Shown piece after piece: positions 32,306 to 41,302 of a DNA stretch of 64,000 nucleotides. The notes below the pieces were generated by a model. It did not search any database and had not been told where the DNA came from. It saw only the letters and a program-made list of their open reading frames with translations. The translations under genes and the position numbers were made by a program. Origin of the DNA: Candidatus Obscuribacterales bacterium. GTDB taxonomy: Bacteria; Cyanobacteriota; Vampirovibrionia; Obscuribacterales; Obscuribacteraceae. Numbering within the stretch: position 1 is the first letter of the stretch; each line of letters begins with the position of its first letter. The stretch lies in assembly GCA_019744775.1 (NCBI GenBank), contig JAIETZ010000004.1, positions 1 to 64,000 on the forward strand, read 5' to 3'.

Positions 32306-33723
32306 TGGCCGCTCCTTTAGATAAACATCCTACAGATAAGCACCCAACAAAACAAGCAGATGTGCATCAACTTGTGCCGCAAAAGCCAATGGAAGATTTA
32401 TCCATTGAGGCTAACAGCCATCCAAAAGAGTTGAAAAAAACTCCTGGGATAGAACTCACTCTCACCAAACGACAAGAAATCGAGAAAAGCACCAACAACT
32501 TGAAGATGACGTGCAAGCGAATCGTAGATCACGTTTGCGGTTGCCCATACCATCTCGAAGATATTATCATCGGCGAAGCATCGATAGACAAAGAACATTT
32601 TGTCAAACCCAACTCAATTACCTTGCAACAGCAAGGACTTGCACTAATCAATTCAATCGAAACACTGACGAATGGTGCATCTAATTTGGTACCTGAGCAG
32701 AGTCCATATCCAATGGAGATCAAATATAAGACAGCCATTGTCGATGCTTTGAAAGAAGACATCGCTAAGACGAAAGCGCCATTCGAGAAGGTGAAAACAG
32801 CATTATTCGGCGATTCAATGTCAGTTGAAACGACGGAACAACTTTTAGACGATACTGTCAATCTAATCCGCAACACACAAAACGTCATGGTGCAAATCGA
32901 CAAGCTAAAAGCAGCCGACACAATTGATTGGCAGCGAGAAGAATACAAAGCCCAGCGCAAGAAAGAAGAAGAGGAAGCTCGCCGCGTTCACGAGGCAGAA
33001 GTACTTCCGTTGCGTGCAGAGAAACAAGTCTTAGATCAATTCGATGGTGTCATTACCGGTTTTAGCCAATTGCCGGATACGCTTCACAAGGCTGAGAAAT
33101 TAACAGATCCTTCTCTGCAGGAATTGCCGAAATTCATCAGGCACACAAAAGACGGTTACGACCCAGAACCTCTTGTTTCTGAAGACGACACAGTTTGGTT
33201 GTGCAGTCCGGCAACAGCTGCCGGACTCTTAGGTGCGATTGCCATACGCGCTATCGCCAGAAAAGCAAATACGGTCAAAGAGCCAAATCCGGAAAGACCG
33301 ACGCAGGACAAAATTGACACTGGACTCAAAGAGCTATCCGGTCAAATCACATCATTAAAGCAGCAAGTTGAGTTTGTCGCAAACTATCCAAACACCAGAA
33401 ATCCAAACGTCAATTGGTCAACAATGCAGCAAATTGACGCCCTCAAGAAAGCAGTGCCTCAAGTCTTGCCTATTTTGAACGAATTGGAAGACTTGCCCAA
33501 CAAACAAGGCACCTGGAATTTAGCCACTATTCGCGCCAGCATGTTGAAAGCAGAAAATAGCCCTGAACTCCAACAGGTTATCCAGGCATGTAAGGAACTC
33601 GACACCGAGAGAAAGGCTTTGGATAGTCAAATAAATCCTCCGACTAAACCCCAGCGCAACTACTACGACCCTTACGGCAATATCCCTAATACCCCTAATA
33701 CAAATCCAAACTGGCCCTATTAG
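32305..33723 (+). CDS. Unknown helical protein coupled to the VWA gene
   Basis: 472 residues, no family recognised. Coupled to the VWA gene by a TAATG overlap, with a good Shine-Dalgarno (GGGAGGG) about 8 bp before the start. The sequence is hydrophilic and mostly helical: a charged stretch around residues 210-235 (EEYKAQRKKEEEEARRVHEAE) looks like coiled coil. A short hydrophobic segment near residue 310 (ATAAGLLGAIAIRAIA) could be a weak membrane helix. Cysteines C70, C78 and C80 lie close together (MTCKRI...VCGCPYH) and could bind metal or form a disulfide. The C-terminus is Asn/Pro/Tyr-rich. It may partner the VWA protein as a scaffold; no function is assigned. Confidence 0.75.
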   Translation: MAAPLDKHPTDKHPTKQADVHQLVPQKPMEDLSIEANSHPKELKKTPGIELTLTKRQEIEKSTNNLKMTCKRIVDHVCGCPYHLEDIIIGEASIDKEHFVKPNSITLQQQGLALINSIETLTNGASNLVPEQSPYPMEIKYKTAIVDALKEDIAKTKAPFEKVKTALFGDSMSVETTEQLLDDTVNLIRNTQNVMVQIDKLKAADTIDWQREEYKAQRKKEEEEARRVHEAEVLPLRAEKQVLDQFDGVITGFSQLPDTLHKAEKLTDPSLQELPKFIRHTKDGYDPEPLVSEDDTVWLCSPATAAGLLGAIAIRAIARKANTVKEPNPERPTQDKIDTGLKELSGQITSLKQQVEFVANYPNTRNPNVNWSTMQQIDALKKAVPQVLPILNELEDLPNKQGTWNLATIRASMLKAENSPELQQVIQACKELDTERKALDSQINPPTKPQRNYYDPYGNIPNTPNTNPNWPY

Positions 33724-33744
33724 TCGCAATCCCATATTAAATTC

Positions 33745-33832
33745 ACAGCCTAAAATCTAGGCTGTCCAAATAGCGTCCAGGCAAAGGTTTGAGGCTCTGC
33801 AAGCCTGAAGCAGGCATCCCTGGCATTGACGC
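33745..33832 (+). ncRNA. Candidate structured leader upstream of the TadG-like gene
   Basis: The 196-bp gap before 33920 contains a perfect 8-bp hairpin (ACAGCCTA-aaatc-TAGGCTGT, 33745-33765). A second nested structure follows: GCGTC/GACGC (33773-33777 with 33828-33832), CAGG/CCTG (33778-33781 with 33819-33822) and an inner GCCTG-aag-CAGGC (33803-33815). GCCT at 33803-33806 can instead pair with AGGC at 33793-33796, giving two exclusive folds. No known riboswitch class is recognised. The pairings were found by eye. Confidence 0.3.
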
Positions 33833-33919
33833 TCTTGGACTCAGATGGTATCGTCAAAAAGGGATTCTTAAACGCAGTTAATATTCATCGTCTGGCCCAA
33901 TCCATATATAGGAGCTGCC

Positions 33920-36214
33920 ATGGCACGTCTATCCAAAGGCAACACACTTGCCCTAGTCGCCGTCACTATTGGTCTTTTAACCCTCCTTATCGCCTTCTGC
34001 ATAATGAATTACAATCTCCTTTTAGGCGGGCATAAAGTCGCGGCCTCCGCAATTGACGCGGCTTCTCTTCAAGCAGCTTCGGATATGGCACGTATTGTTA
34101 TCGACGGCAAGATGGGCAAAGTTGCCCTCGTCGATGATCTACCAAGTAATAGCCAGCGACCAATACTGGGAATTAACACACTGCTTGCCACCATTCGCCT
34201 CGATGCTCTCATTGGAGATCGACTCGGCAATGACACCATTAAGACTCTGGCAAATGAAGATCTACAAAAAGCGCTAGATGACGCGGCAACCTTGCAGCAA
34301 GCAATAGAAGCATCGGCAAATGGTGCGGACAAAAAAGACAGAGATGGCAAGACCATCAATTTAAAAGCGAGCGTAGAAAGTGCTTACGATGCCAATTCAC
34401 TGCGTTTAGGTACAGGCAAACGAACCGGCGACTTAGTTTTCACTTTCGGTCGGCTCAAAGAATCCGGTGCACCAACTTCAACGCCAATTCCTGTTCCAAA
34501 TAATTTAGCACAGTTAAACAGCTCCGACTATACAAGTAGCAGTATTGGCTCTGTGTATAAAGCTTACACACCGGTTACCGCGCCGGGACTGAGCCAACCC
34601 ATAAGCTTTGTCGCGTTAGGACAAGAGCCACAGCTTATAGACAACGATCGCATCACGTCGTTATCTGCCGGCGAAACACCGGTGGCAACAGTTGTGCAAA
34701 TAAGCGCGCAACATCAAGTCACTCCAATAGGCGACAGTAAATTTCCGCCACCAATGCTTGTTAAATCAACATCGCAATGTGGCGGTCGCAATATCACATT
34801 CGCTTCTAGTGTTCTTGTATTGAACTTTCCTCAAGGTTTGTCCATTGGCAATAACAAGGTTAATTTCAACAGTGTTCTTGGGATACTAGATAGCGTCGGA
34901 AAATGGGATGGTTCAGGTTCGTGGGCTCCTACTTACAGAAACAGATCAATTGACGATCCGTCTGTTGCACTAGCTTGTGAAGTTTACGATTGGATCCGTA
35001 GCTTAGGTCTGAGACCCAATATTGAGTCGATAAAAACTGTTTTGGAACAACCATTGCTGCCGCCTACACAATCGCTGGCTGACTTCGAACGCGATCGCGC
35101 CATTGCTAATTTTCTGAATAATTTCAATTTGCTGCCTGCCTGGGCACAAGCAGGAGGAAATCCATGGCTACCTCAAAACATAAAAAGCGTATATCCAAAT
35201 ACGCCGGTTAATTCACCAAATTACTTTCCAGGCAATCACATAAGAATGGTTGATGCCAATACTCCTGGCGCCAAGCGTGAATTTTTCAACGGCAATCAGG
35301 CATATCACCTTGGTCCTTCAGGAGCCGTCACAGATGCAGCCATCGGACCGTCACTCAAACAACCAACAGCAGGCTACCAGACCGAGTTTAGAGTGCTTGA
35401 TGGAGCAGGTGCCGGCTACAATTATCACAATGCCCCCTATCCAGGCATCAAAGATGGATTCGACTATGCATCTGGTGCTAGCGGTGTTCGCTTCGTCGAT
35501 TATTTCGATCAAGCACCACCACCAACACCCCCGCCACCGCCACCACCACCTCCTCCTCCAACACCCCCGCCGCCACCTCCGGCACCTGCTCCTGCTCCGG
35601 CGCCAATTTCCACTCCAACTCCAACGCCAACTCCGCGACCGAGCCCGGTGCCAACGCCGACACCGACGCCGTCTATTGCTCCTCCGGCACCAACTCCACA
35701 ACAGCCGCCAAGTGCTGCTCCGCCGCCACCAAGCAACGTGTGGCACCCTCCAGCTTCACCTACTCCGCCACCACCTCCGCCGGCTGCACCAACGCCGGCT
35801 GCACCAACGCCGCCGGCGCCACCACCGCCAACGTCATATTCGCCGCCTCCCTCGCTCATATTTATTGCGGCAATTCAAGGCAGCGCTGTCGACTCATCTG
35901 TCCCCGGAGGAGGCGTTATCCGTTTCGTGCGCTGCGACACATCGCCGTTTCCGGATGGCAACATAACTGGACAACCAACATACCAGTCGCAAGCAGCTCT
36001 CTTTGGCATAGGCAGCCAGACTAACCATTGGAATGTCACCGCTCGCGATCTAAACGGCAACCCGGATGGCGATCATTTCAGTACGCTCGGTACTCGTGCC
36101 TCTGACTGGTGTACTGATCCAAAATACGGTGCTATGTTCTCTTCGGGAAATTTCCAGGCTAATACTGTTAGATCTTGTCCACTGTTGGGCGTAGAATGGA
36201 AAATCCATCAGTAA
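33920..36214 (+). CDS. TadG-like membrane-anchored protein with long proline-rich region
   Basis: 764 residues. The N-terminus has a short positive start, one transmembrane helix (residues ~9-32) and then KVAASAIDAASLQAASDMARI, the pattern of TadE/TadG pseudopilin-like proteins of the Flp/Tad system. The bulk would lie outside the membrane. Residues ~533-655 are a long proline-rich region with poly-Pro runs and PTPTPTP repeats, which may span the cell wall or periplasm. A ~110-residue C-terminal domain with four Cys follows. Start ATG has GGAG six bases upstream. Typical TadG proteins carry a VWA domain; here a separate VWA gene lies two genes upstream. No other tad genes are in the window. 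The end overlaps the convergent PPIase gene by 7 bp. Confidence 0.7.
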   Translation: MARLSKGNTLALVAVTIGLLTLLIAFCIMNYNLLLGGHKVAASAIDAASLQAASDMARIVIDGKMGKVALVDDLPSNSQRPILGINTLLATIRLDALIGDRLGNDTIKTLANEDLQKALDDAATLQQAIEASANGADKKDRDGKTINLKASVESAYDANSLRLGTGKRTGDLVFTFGRLKESGAPTSTPIPVPNNLAQLNSSDYTSSSIGSVYKAYTPVTAPGLSQPISFVALGQEPQLIDNDRITSLSAGETPVATVVQISAQHQVTPIGDSKFPPPMLVKSTSQCGGRNITFASSVLVLNFPQGLSIGNNKVNFNSVLGILDSVGKWDGSGSWAPTYRNRSIDDPSVALACEVYDWIRSLGLRPNIESIKTVLEQPLLPPTQSLADFERDRAIANFLNNFNLLPAWAQAGGNPWLPQNIKSVYPNTPVNSPNYFPGNHIRMVDANTPGAKREFFNGNQAYHLGPSGAVTDAAIGPSLKQPTAGYQTEFRVLDGAGAGYNYHNAPYPGIKDGFDYASGASGVRFVDYFDQAPPPTPPPPPPPPPPPTPPPPPPAPAPAPAPISTPTPTPTPRPSPVPTPTPTPSIAPPAPTPQQPPSAAPPPPSNVWHPPASPTPPPPPPAAPTPAAPTPPAPPPPTSYSPPPSLIFIAAIQGSAVDSSVPGGGVIRFVRCDTSPFPDGNITGQPTYQSQAALFGIGSQTNHWNVTARDLNGNPDGDHFSTLGTRASDWCTDPKYGAMFSSGNFQANTVRSCPLLGVEWKIHQ

Positions 36215-38103
36215 GAGCTAACAATTACTGCTGATTGCCAGTCTTTGCAAATGCTTTCGAGCGTTTTCATCGTCTGTGGATCTTCACTAATGTGCCCGAC
36301 GACGGAATACTTGCGGTCCAGATGCGGCGACTCGCCGAGTATAAGGCACATCGAAGAAGCGCCGGAATTCTCGTCCTTTACTTGCCGGGCAATACTTATT
36401 GCATATTTTCTATGATGTTCGTTTGCTTCCAAAGGCAGACGTCTCAGTTGCTTTCGCAGATCAGGTGACATCGGAATTTGTCCTTTTGCCTTGTCCTCAG
36501 CAGCGGCAACTTGCAATAAAAAGCCGGGCTGGAATGCGGCAAATCGTGTGCCGTTAAATCCACCATGAGTCAACAATTTATAGAGTTGTGTCACCGAACA
36601 GGGCGCAACATTCGCATCAAACACAAGTTTCATCTTGCCGCGGTTCGTCTTTAAAACAACTGTCTTTTCGCCTTTTAAAAGTGGTCCATCTTTAGCCTTA
36701 TCAAACAGTGGATACACCGTTCCACTAGTTACGGCATTCGACGACTCCTTGCTGCAAACTACGCCGCAGTAAGCTGCCTTCGAGTCCGGCAACGCCCACG
36801 CCGGTCTGCGAAAATTTGTGTCTTCAAAAAACATGCCGACCGCAATCATTGAATCCAATGCAGTCGGCAGCGGATTGTTGTAGGTACCTTCAACTTCATA
36901 GTTGCCGTTCTTGGGAAATACGATGGCATCTTTCGGTTTTATCAATTCAATATCGACAAGCTCAAGACCTGGTTTAGTCTTAGTCTTGACGTTCGCCGTA
37001 AACATTTTCTGCTTGGTGCCACCATCGCAACGCGTAATGGAAACATCCATGCAGCAGGGGTGTATGTGCGTCCAGGCAAAACGCAGTTTTTGATCACACT
37101 GAGAAAAGATAGGGTCTAAGTCATTGACCGAGCTTTTATACGTATGTAGCCCCGGAGGCACCACCCAGTGTCCGGAAATTACACGACCGGATCTATCAGG
37201 ACTGACACCGCCTGTGACATTATTCGGTGCATTGACGGCAAAAGCCTGCACATCACATGACGGATGGCGTTTTAAATCATCTTTTTTTGCGTCCTCGAAA
37301 TTTCTATCAACGATTACTTGAACAAAAGGTACTCGACCATATAAAGCAGTCACTGGATAAACCAGATCCGAGTCTTTGACGAAATAGAAAGTAGCTTTAT
37401 GTTTTAGACGTCGATGCTCGTTGCTGGTTCTGTTAGCCGCCTGAAAAGTCACACGGAAAGATTCATCACTAGCAAGAGGAACAGCAAAACCATTCGGGAA
37501 AATAATTTTGGTTTGTCCTTGCGTAATCGTGATCAGTCGATCATTATTCCAGCGCTCGCCCTCCGTAAAAAGCATATTGTGATCAACAAACGAAAAATCC
37601 AAATTCGTATGACAAATAAACTCCGCACTCGGCATAGTATTGCCATGCTCATCAATAACTTCAACCTTGAGACCTTTGAACCAATAGAGTTCCCTCTTGT
37701 CACTCATCGAGCCTTTGAGGTCACTTAGCTCTTCTCCAAAAGGCGGCAAACTCGATTTGCCGTTCATCAACGGCGCCGGTCCGTTTTCATACTCGACATA
37801 ATGGATGTGGTTGTCCGGCACTGTCGCCGTGCCCGAAGCGATTAATTCGCCAATTTTAAATTTAGCCACCGCCCAAGGACCTTCCATGGAGCGGTACTTT
37901 CTATGAATGTCGAATGTCCCGACAGTGACTTCGCAACCAATGACCGGACCTTCGCTAATACCCTCGTTGCTTTTAGGACCAGCCGGCTTAGGACTTAGAA
38001 AAGCCCGGATTTGACTGGATTCCGGCCAACTCACCAAAGCTAAACCCAGCCCCGCAACAAGTACAAGGACAATTGCCCAGTTTGTTTTCCGATTGATTTT
38101 CAT
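36208..38103 (-). CDS. Membrane-anchored SURNod19-like/cyclophilin-type PPIase fusion protein
   Basis: ATG at 38103 (MKINRKTNW) was chosen over an upstream TTG at 38148 because an AAGG lies 5-6 bases before it and it directly precedes the membrane helix. An N-terminal anchor (residues ~8-28) is followed by a ~400-residue extracytoplasmic region with motifs GLKVEVIDEHGN-MPSAEFICHTNLDF and FAWTHIHPCCMD. These resemble the SURNod19 family, where His-rich motifs may bind metal. The last ~150 residues form a cyclophilin-type peptidyl-prolyl isomerase domain: VVLKTNRGKMKLVF, FNGTRF, PGFLLQVA, YAISIAR and KYSVVGHI. A role in folding or modifying exported proteins is plausible. The PPIase call is fairly sure, the N-terminal family less so. 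It overlaps the convergent TadG-like gene at 36208-36214. Confidence 0.72.
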   Translation of the reverse strand: MKINRKTNWAIVLVLVAGLGLALVSWPESSQIRAFLSPKPAGPKSNEGISEGPVIGCEVTVGTFDIHRKYRSMEGPWAVAKFKIGELIASGTATVPDNHIHYVEYENGPAPLMNGKSSLPPFGEELSDLKGSMSDKRELYWFKGLKVEVIDEHGNTMPSAEFICHTNLDFSFVDHNMLFTEGERWNNDRLITITQGQTKIIFPNGFAVPLASDESFRVTFQAANRTSNEHRRLKHKATFYFVKDSDLVYPVTALYGRVPFVQVIVDRNFEDAKKDDLKRHPSCDVQAFAVNAPNNVTGGVSPDRSGRVISGHWVVPPGLHTYKSSVNDLDPIFSQCDQKLRFAWTHIHPCCMDVSITRCDGGTKQKMFTANVKTKTKPGLELVDIELIKPKDAIVFPKNGNYEVEGTYNNPLPTALDSMIAVGMFFEDTNFRRPAWALPDSKAAYCGVVCSKESSNAVTSGTVYPLFDKAKDGPLLKGEKTVVLKTNRGKMKLVFDANVAPCSVTQLYKLLTHGGFNGTRFAAFQPGFLLQVAAAEDKAKGQIPMSPDLRKQLRRLPLEANEHHRKYAISIARQVKDENSGASSMCLILGESPHLDRKYSVVGHISEDPQTMKTLESICKDWQSAVIVSSY

Positions 38104-38313
38104 TGGGACCTTAAGCTGTCTACCATCATTATTATGCCCTAGAGGCAAAACAGACTATATTAGGTAGGCATTGCGCGATGCCAACACCCTGACATCACGC
38201 CTAGAAAAGCTTACTGGACGGACGATTCGGGGCCGCAGGTCCAGTGCCCCCAGCCGGTGTGTTAATCTAGTTAAGTGCACAGTCCAATTTGCACTAGATG
38301 CGGGTGTCTTTTC

Positions 38314-38685
38314 ATGACCGGCAGAATCTTAGTTCAGAGCAAAAAGCCAGTTCAGGCAACTATGGCCGCACTGGCAGTTCTGCTTTTTGTTCTCTGCCAA
38401 TTTACTTGCACCATGTTCGACCCTTACTCGTCTGAGTTGGGATCGCAAACAAAGCTGCAAGCCCGCAACCATCCGTTTCATTGTGTAATCAAGCACGCTG
38501 TTAACCACAGTCAAAACCAAATTCGTGTTCAACGAGATTTCAAAGTCATTCCGTTGGCGGAAAGCTTCGTCAATGATACGGTCTGCATTTTTACGCAAGT
38601 GCAATTAATTGATGAGTTGGCTCATCGATTCAGCAAAGCTATCACTTACAAACTTTGGCTTATTTATTGTTATCTACTAATTTGA
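38314..38685 (+). CDS. Possible small membrane-anchored hypothetical protein
   Basis: 123 codons from ATG at 38314 (an upstream GTG at 38275 would add 13 residues). The N-terminus has basic residues and a hydrophobic segment (ATMAALAVLLFVLCQFTC) like a signal anchor, then a hydrophilic part and a hydrophobic C-terminus. No family is recognised and no clear ribosome-binding site is seen. A 91-codon frame exists on the opposite strand in the same place. If this gene is not real, 38104-38756 is a ~650-bp non-coding gap. Confidence 0.4.
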   Translation: MTGRILVQSKKPVQATMAALAVLLFVLCQFTCTMFDPYSSELGSQTKLQARNHPFHCVIKHAVNHSQNQIRVQRDFKVIPLAESFVNDTVCIFTQVQLIDELAHRFSKAITYKLWLIYCYLLI

Positions 38686-38756
38686 CCCGCAGCAGTCTGA
38701 ACGCTCAATAGTTTTTCAAAGTAGCAACAATATAGATCAGCTCGGAGTAGAGAGAT

Positions 38757-41261
38757 ATGACCACGTCTACAACTGTAACTAAGCAGCCACGCTTTGGCCT
38801 TGATATGCCTTTCCTATTGCAAGAATGGAAAGACATGTTCAAAGGCAAAACAATGATGCCGGACATCTGGGCCGGTATCACTGTCGCACTCGTGGCGTTA
38901 CCGTTAAACCTGGCATTGGCAATCGCCGCCGGTGTTGATCCGGGTGTCGGCATAACGACAGGTGTTATTGCCGGAATTATCGGTTCACTCTTGGGCGGAC
39001 AGAGATTTGCCGTCACCGGCCCAGCGGCAGCAATGGCCGTAGTACTTATAGAAATTGGTCAGACTTACGGTATTCAAGGCATCTGGCTCGTGGGTATTAT
39101 TGCCGGTGTTCTGCAAATTGTTGCCGGATTATTCCGGTGCGGCAAACTTATCTCTTATATCCCAATGCCTGTGATGGTGGGATTTGCCAATGCCATCGGT
39201 ACCCTAATTATCTTCAACGCGTTAGACGACTTCAGCGGGTTGTCACCAACACCGTTGGCACATCCCGGACAACCGGCACCACTGCAGGGACATCCTCTTA
39301 TCCCGGAATTCCTGCAGGACATAACAGCTCTTTTCTGGCGCTTAGCTGTTCACCACGAGGGCAGTTTGCCGGCATTTATGGTGGCATTAGTTACATTCGC
39401 CGTTGCTGCTTTCCTACCACGCGTATTCAAAGCAATCCCCGGTCAATTGGTGGCAATCGTTGTCGGTACAGGATTGGCATCATTTTTGCATTTGCCTATC
39501 CCCCGCATTCACGACATAAGTTCTGTTCCTAATTATTTGCCGTTGCCTTCCTTGCCGGTTTTACCGTGGGAGCAATTGGATACGCTTTTTGCCTCGGCAA
39601 TAACGGTGTTTATGCTGGGTTCAATTGAATCATTGCTTTCAGCCTCAGTTGCCGACGGTATGACTCAATCCAAACATAAATCCGATCAGGAATTAATCGG
39701 TCAGGGCTTAGCCAACGTAATTGTGCCTTTCTTTGGTGGCATTCCGGTAACAGGTGTCATTGCCCGTACGGCAGTAAATATTCGCGCCGGAGCAAAAACG
39801 CGATTGTCCGGCATTGTGCACTCTTTAACATTGATGCTGCTCATTTTCTTCCTGGCAAAATACGCAGAACAAATTCCATTGGCTGCCTTGTCCGGCATTC
39901 TTGTTCTTACAGGAATTCGATTAATTGAATGGGATGAATTACGCGAAATCTGGCGCGCTTCACGCACAGAAGCCTGGGTCATGCTCATAACGACGGCAGT
40001 TTCAGTCCTTGTCGACTTAACAGCCGGCGTGATGGCCGGTCTCATATTTACTTGCGCCTTATTTGTCAGACAGATGAGCGCCGTGCGCGTCACAGCAGCA
40101 ACAACTGAAAATGGCAACGGCTCTGCCTATTCCGGTCGCCTGCCGAGTTGCAAATTCATTCAAACATTCACCGTTGATGGTCCGCTGTTTTTCGGTGCTG
40201 CTGAACGATTCATTGAAAACATCATAGTCGTAAAAGACGTGAAGGCTGTTATCTTAAACATGCACGCCGTTTCTGCCATGGATGTGACAGGCGTTCGCAC
40301 ACTGCTGTCAATTCACAGCAGGTTGTCCCGCGAGGGATGCAGGCTTATCATTGCAGAACTGCCAAGTCAGCCAATGCAATTGCTTGAGCGTTCTTCCAGT
40401 ATCGAAATTCTTGGTAGAGAAAATATCTTCAAAGATTATGACGAGGCTTTGACCGATGCTGACTTGCGAATGCTCAAAACATCTTGTTCCGGATGCGCTG
40501 CAAGCATCAAGGATGTTCTTGAAGTAAAAGCAGGCGCACACACCGGACCGAAAGATTGTCCACTAAAAATAGCTCTTGCAAGTGATAGCTCACCGGCAAC
40601 CCGTTTGCTTACAGCCAAGTTGCAACCGGTTGAAATAATGCTTTCAGATCACCCTGAGATGAGTAAACTGGTGCCCGTTTCAAAAGATTCTGATATTCCG
40701 GAGATGTTGAGAAACACCCCAATTGAAACTTTGCTCAAGAGTAATAACATGGGTAAAATCGATGTTCCACCGAGCGAGAATCCTGAGCTTCTCATCGGCA
40801 TGTGCATCGACTACAGAAAATCATTGTACTTGCCGCGGGATTGGGCATTTGTAATCAGACGCGAAGGAGCTAATATGCTTGGTGCAGAATTTGCACTTGC
40901 ACTCGGTATGTCCATGGGTACTAAATACATGGCCTTAATTGCGCACGATAACTGTGCGATGGCCAAGCCTCAAAACAGTCGCGAGAACTTCATAAAATGT
41001 CTAACGGAAGAACATGCCTGGACAACTGATCTTGCTACTCGCTTTTTCGAAGATCACATTCGCAGCCGTGAGATTGGCAACGAAATTAGTTTCATTCTTG
41101 AAGAAACTAATCGACTACAACACACATTTAAGGGTTTGACAATTGTGCCTATGCTTTATCGCCTGGAGGATAACAAGCTTTATCTAATCAAGGACTGGCT
41201 TGCTTCTCGAGGAGTCACGGTTGCCAATAACCAGAATCACGAAGGAGCTGTCAAGGCTTAA
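38757..41261 (+). CDS. SulP-family anion transporter fused to STAS and beta-carbonic anhydrase-like domains
   Basis: 834 residues. Residues ~30-440 form the SulP membrane domain (PDIWAGITVALVALPLNLA, GPAAAMAV, GGIPVTGVIART). A STAS domain follows at ~460-572 with the usual D-x-T-G motif (MDVTGVRTL). The C-terminal part (~670-834) is carbonic-anhydrase-like: C683-x-D685-x-R687 (GMCIDYRK), FVIRREGAN, and H730-x-x-C733 (AHDNC). These match the zinc ligands and Asp/Arg dyad of beta-carbonic anhydrases, though the usual Gly after the second Cys is Ala. Such fusions are known and are thought to couple bicarbonate transport with CO2 hydration. The likely substrate is bicarbonate or sulfate. A CxxC (SCSGC) sits in the linker. 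Confidence 0.88.
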   Translation: MTTSTTVTKQPRFGLDMPFLLQEWKDMFKGKTMMPDIWAGITVALVALPLNLALAIAAGVDPGVGITTGVIAGIIGSLLGGQRFAVTGPAAAMAVVLIEIGQTYGIQGIWLVGIIAGVLQIVAGLFRCGKLISYIPMPVMVGFANAIGTLIIFNALDDFSGLSPTPLAHPGQPAPLQGHPLIPEFLQDITALFWRLAVHHEGSLPAFMVALVTFAVAAFLPRVFKAIPGQLVAIVVGTGLASFLHLPIPRIHDISSVPNYLPLPSLPVLPWEQLDTLFASAITVFMLGSIESLLSASVADGMTQSKHKSDQELIGQGLANVIVPFFGGIPVTGVIARTAVNIRAGAKTRLSGIVHSLTLMLLIFFLAKYAEQIPLAALSGILVLTGIRLIEWDELREIWRASRTEAWVMLITTAVSVLVDLTAGVMAGLIFTCALFVRQMSAVRVTAATTENGNGSAYSGRLPSCKFIQTFTVDGPLFFGAAERFIENIIVVKDVKAVILNMHAVSAMDVTGVRTLLSIHSRLSREGCRLIIAELPSQPMQLLERSSSIEILGRENIFKDYDEALTDADLRMLKTSCSGCAASIKDVLEVKAGAHTGPKDCPLKIALASDSSPATRLLTAKLQPVEIMLSDHPEMSKLVPVSKDSDIPEMLRNTPIETLLKSNNMGKIDVPPSENPELLIGMCIDYRKSLYLPRDWAFVIRREGANMLGAEFALALGMSMGTKYMALIAHDNCAMAKPQNSRENFIKCLTEEHAWTTDLATRFFEDHIRSREIGNEISFILEETNRLQHTFKGLTIVPMLYRLEDNKLYLIKDWLASRGVTVANNQNHEGAVKA

Positions 41262-41302
41262 GGCATTGGCAGTCAGAGCAAAGATTAGCGCCTAACAAGG
41301 TA

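Noticed and set aside
35250-35966. A 238-codon His/Arg/Leu-rich frame overlapping the proline-rich part of the TadG-like gene
   Set aside because: It is a frame-shifted reading of CCN repeats; the Pro frame continues a gene with a good start and a coherent C-terminal domain.
38329-38604. A 91-codon minus-strand frame opposite the small hypothetical gene
   Set aside because: There is no ribosome site or domain; the plus-strand frame has a signal-anchor-like N-terminus and is the better of two weak candidates.
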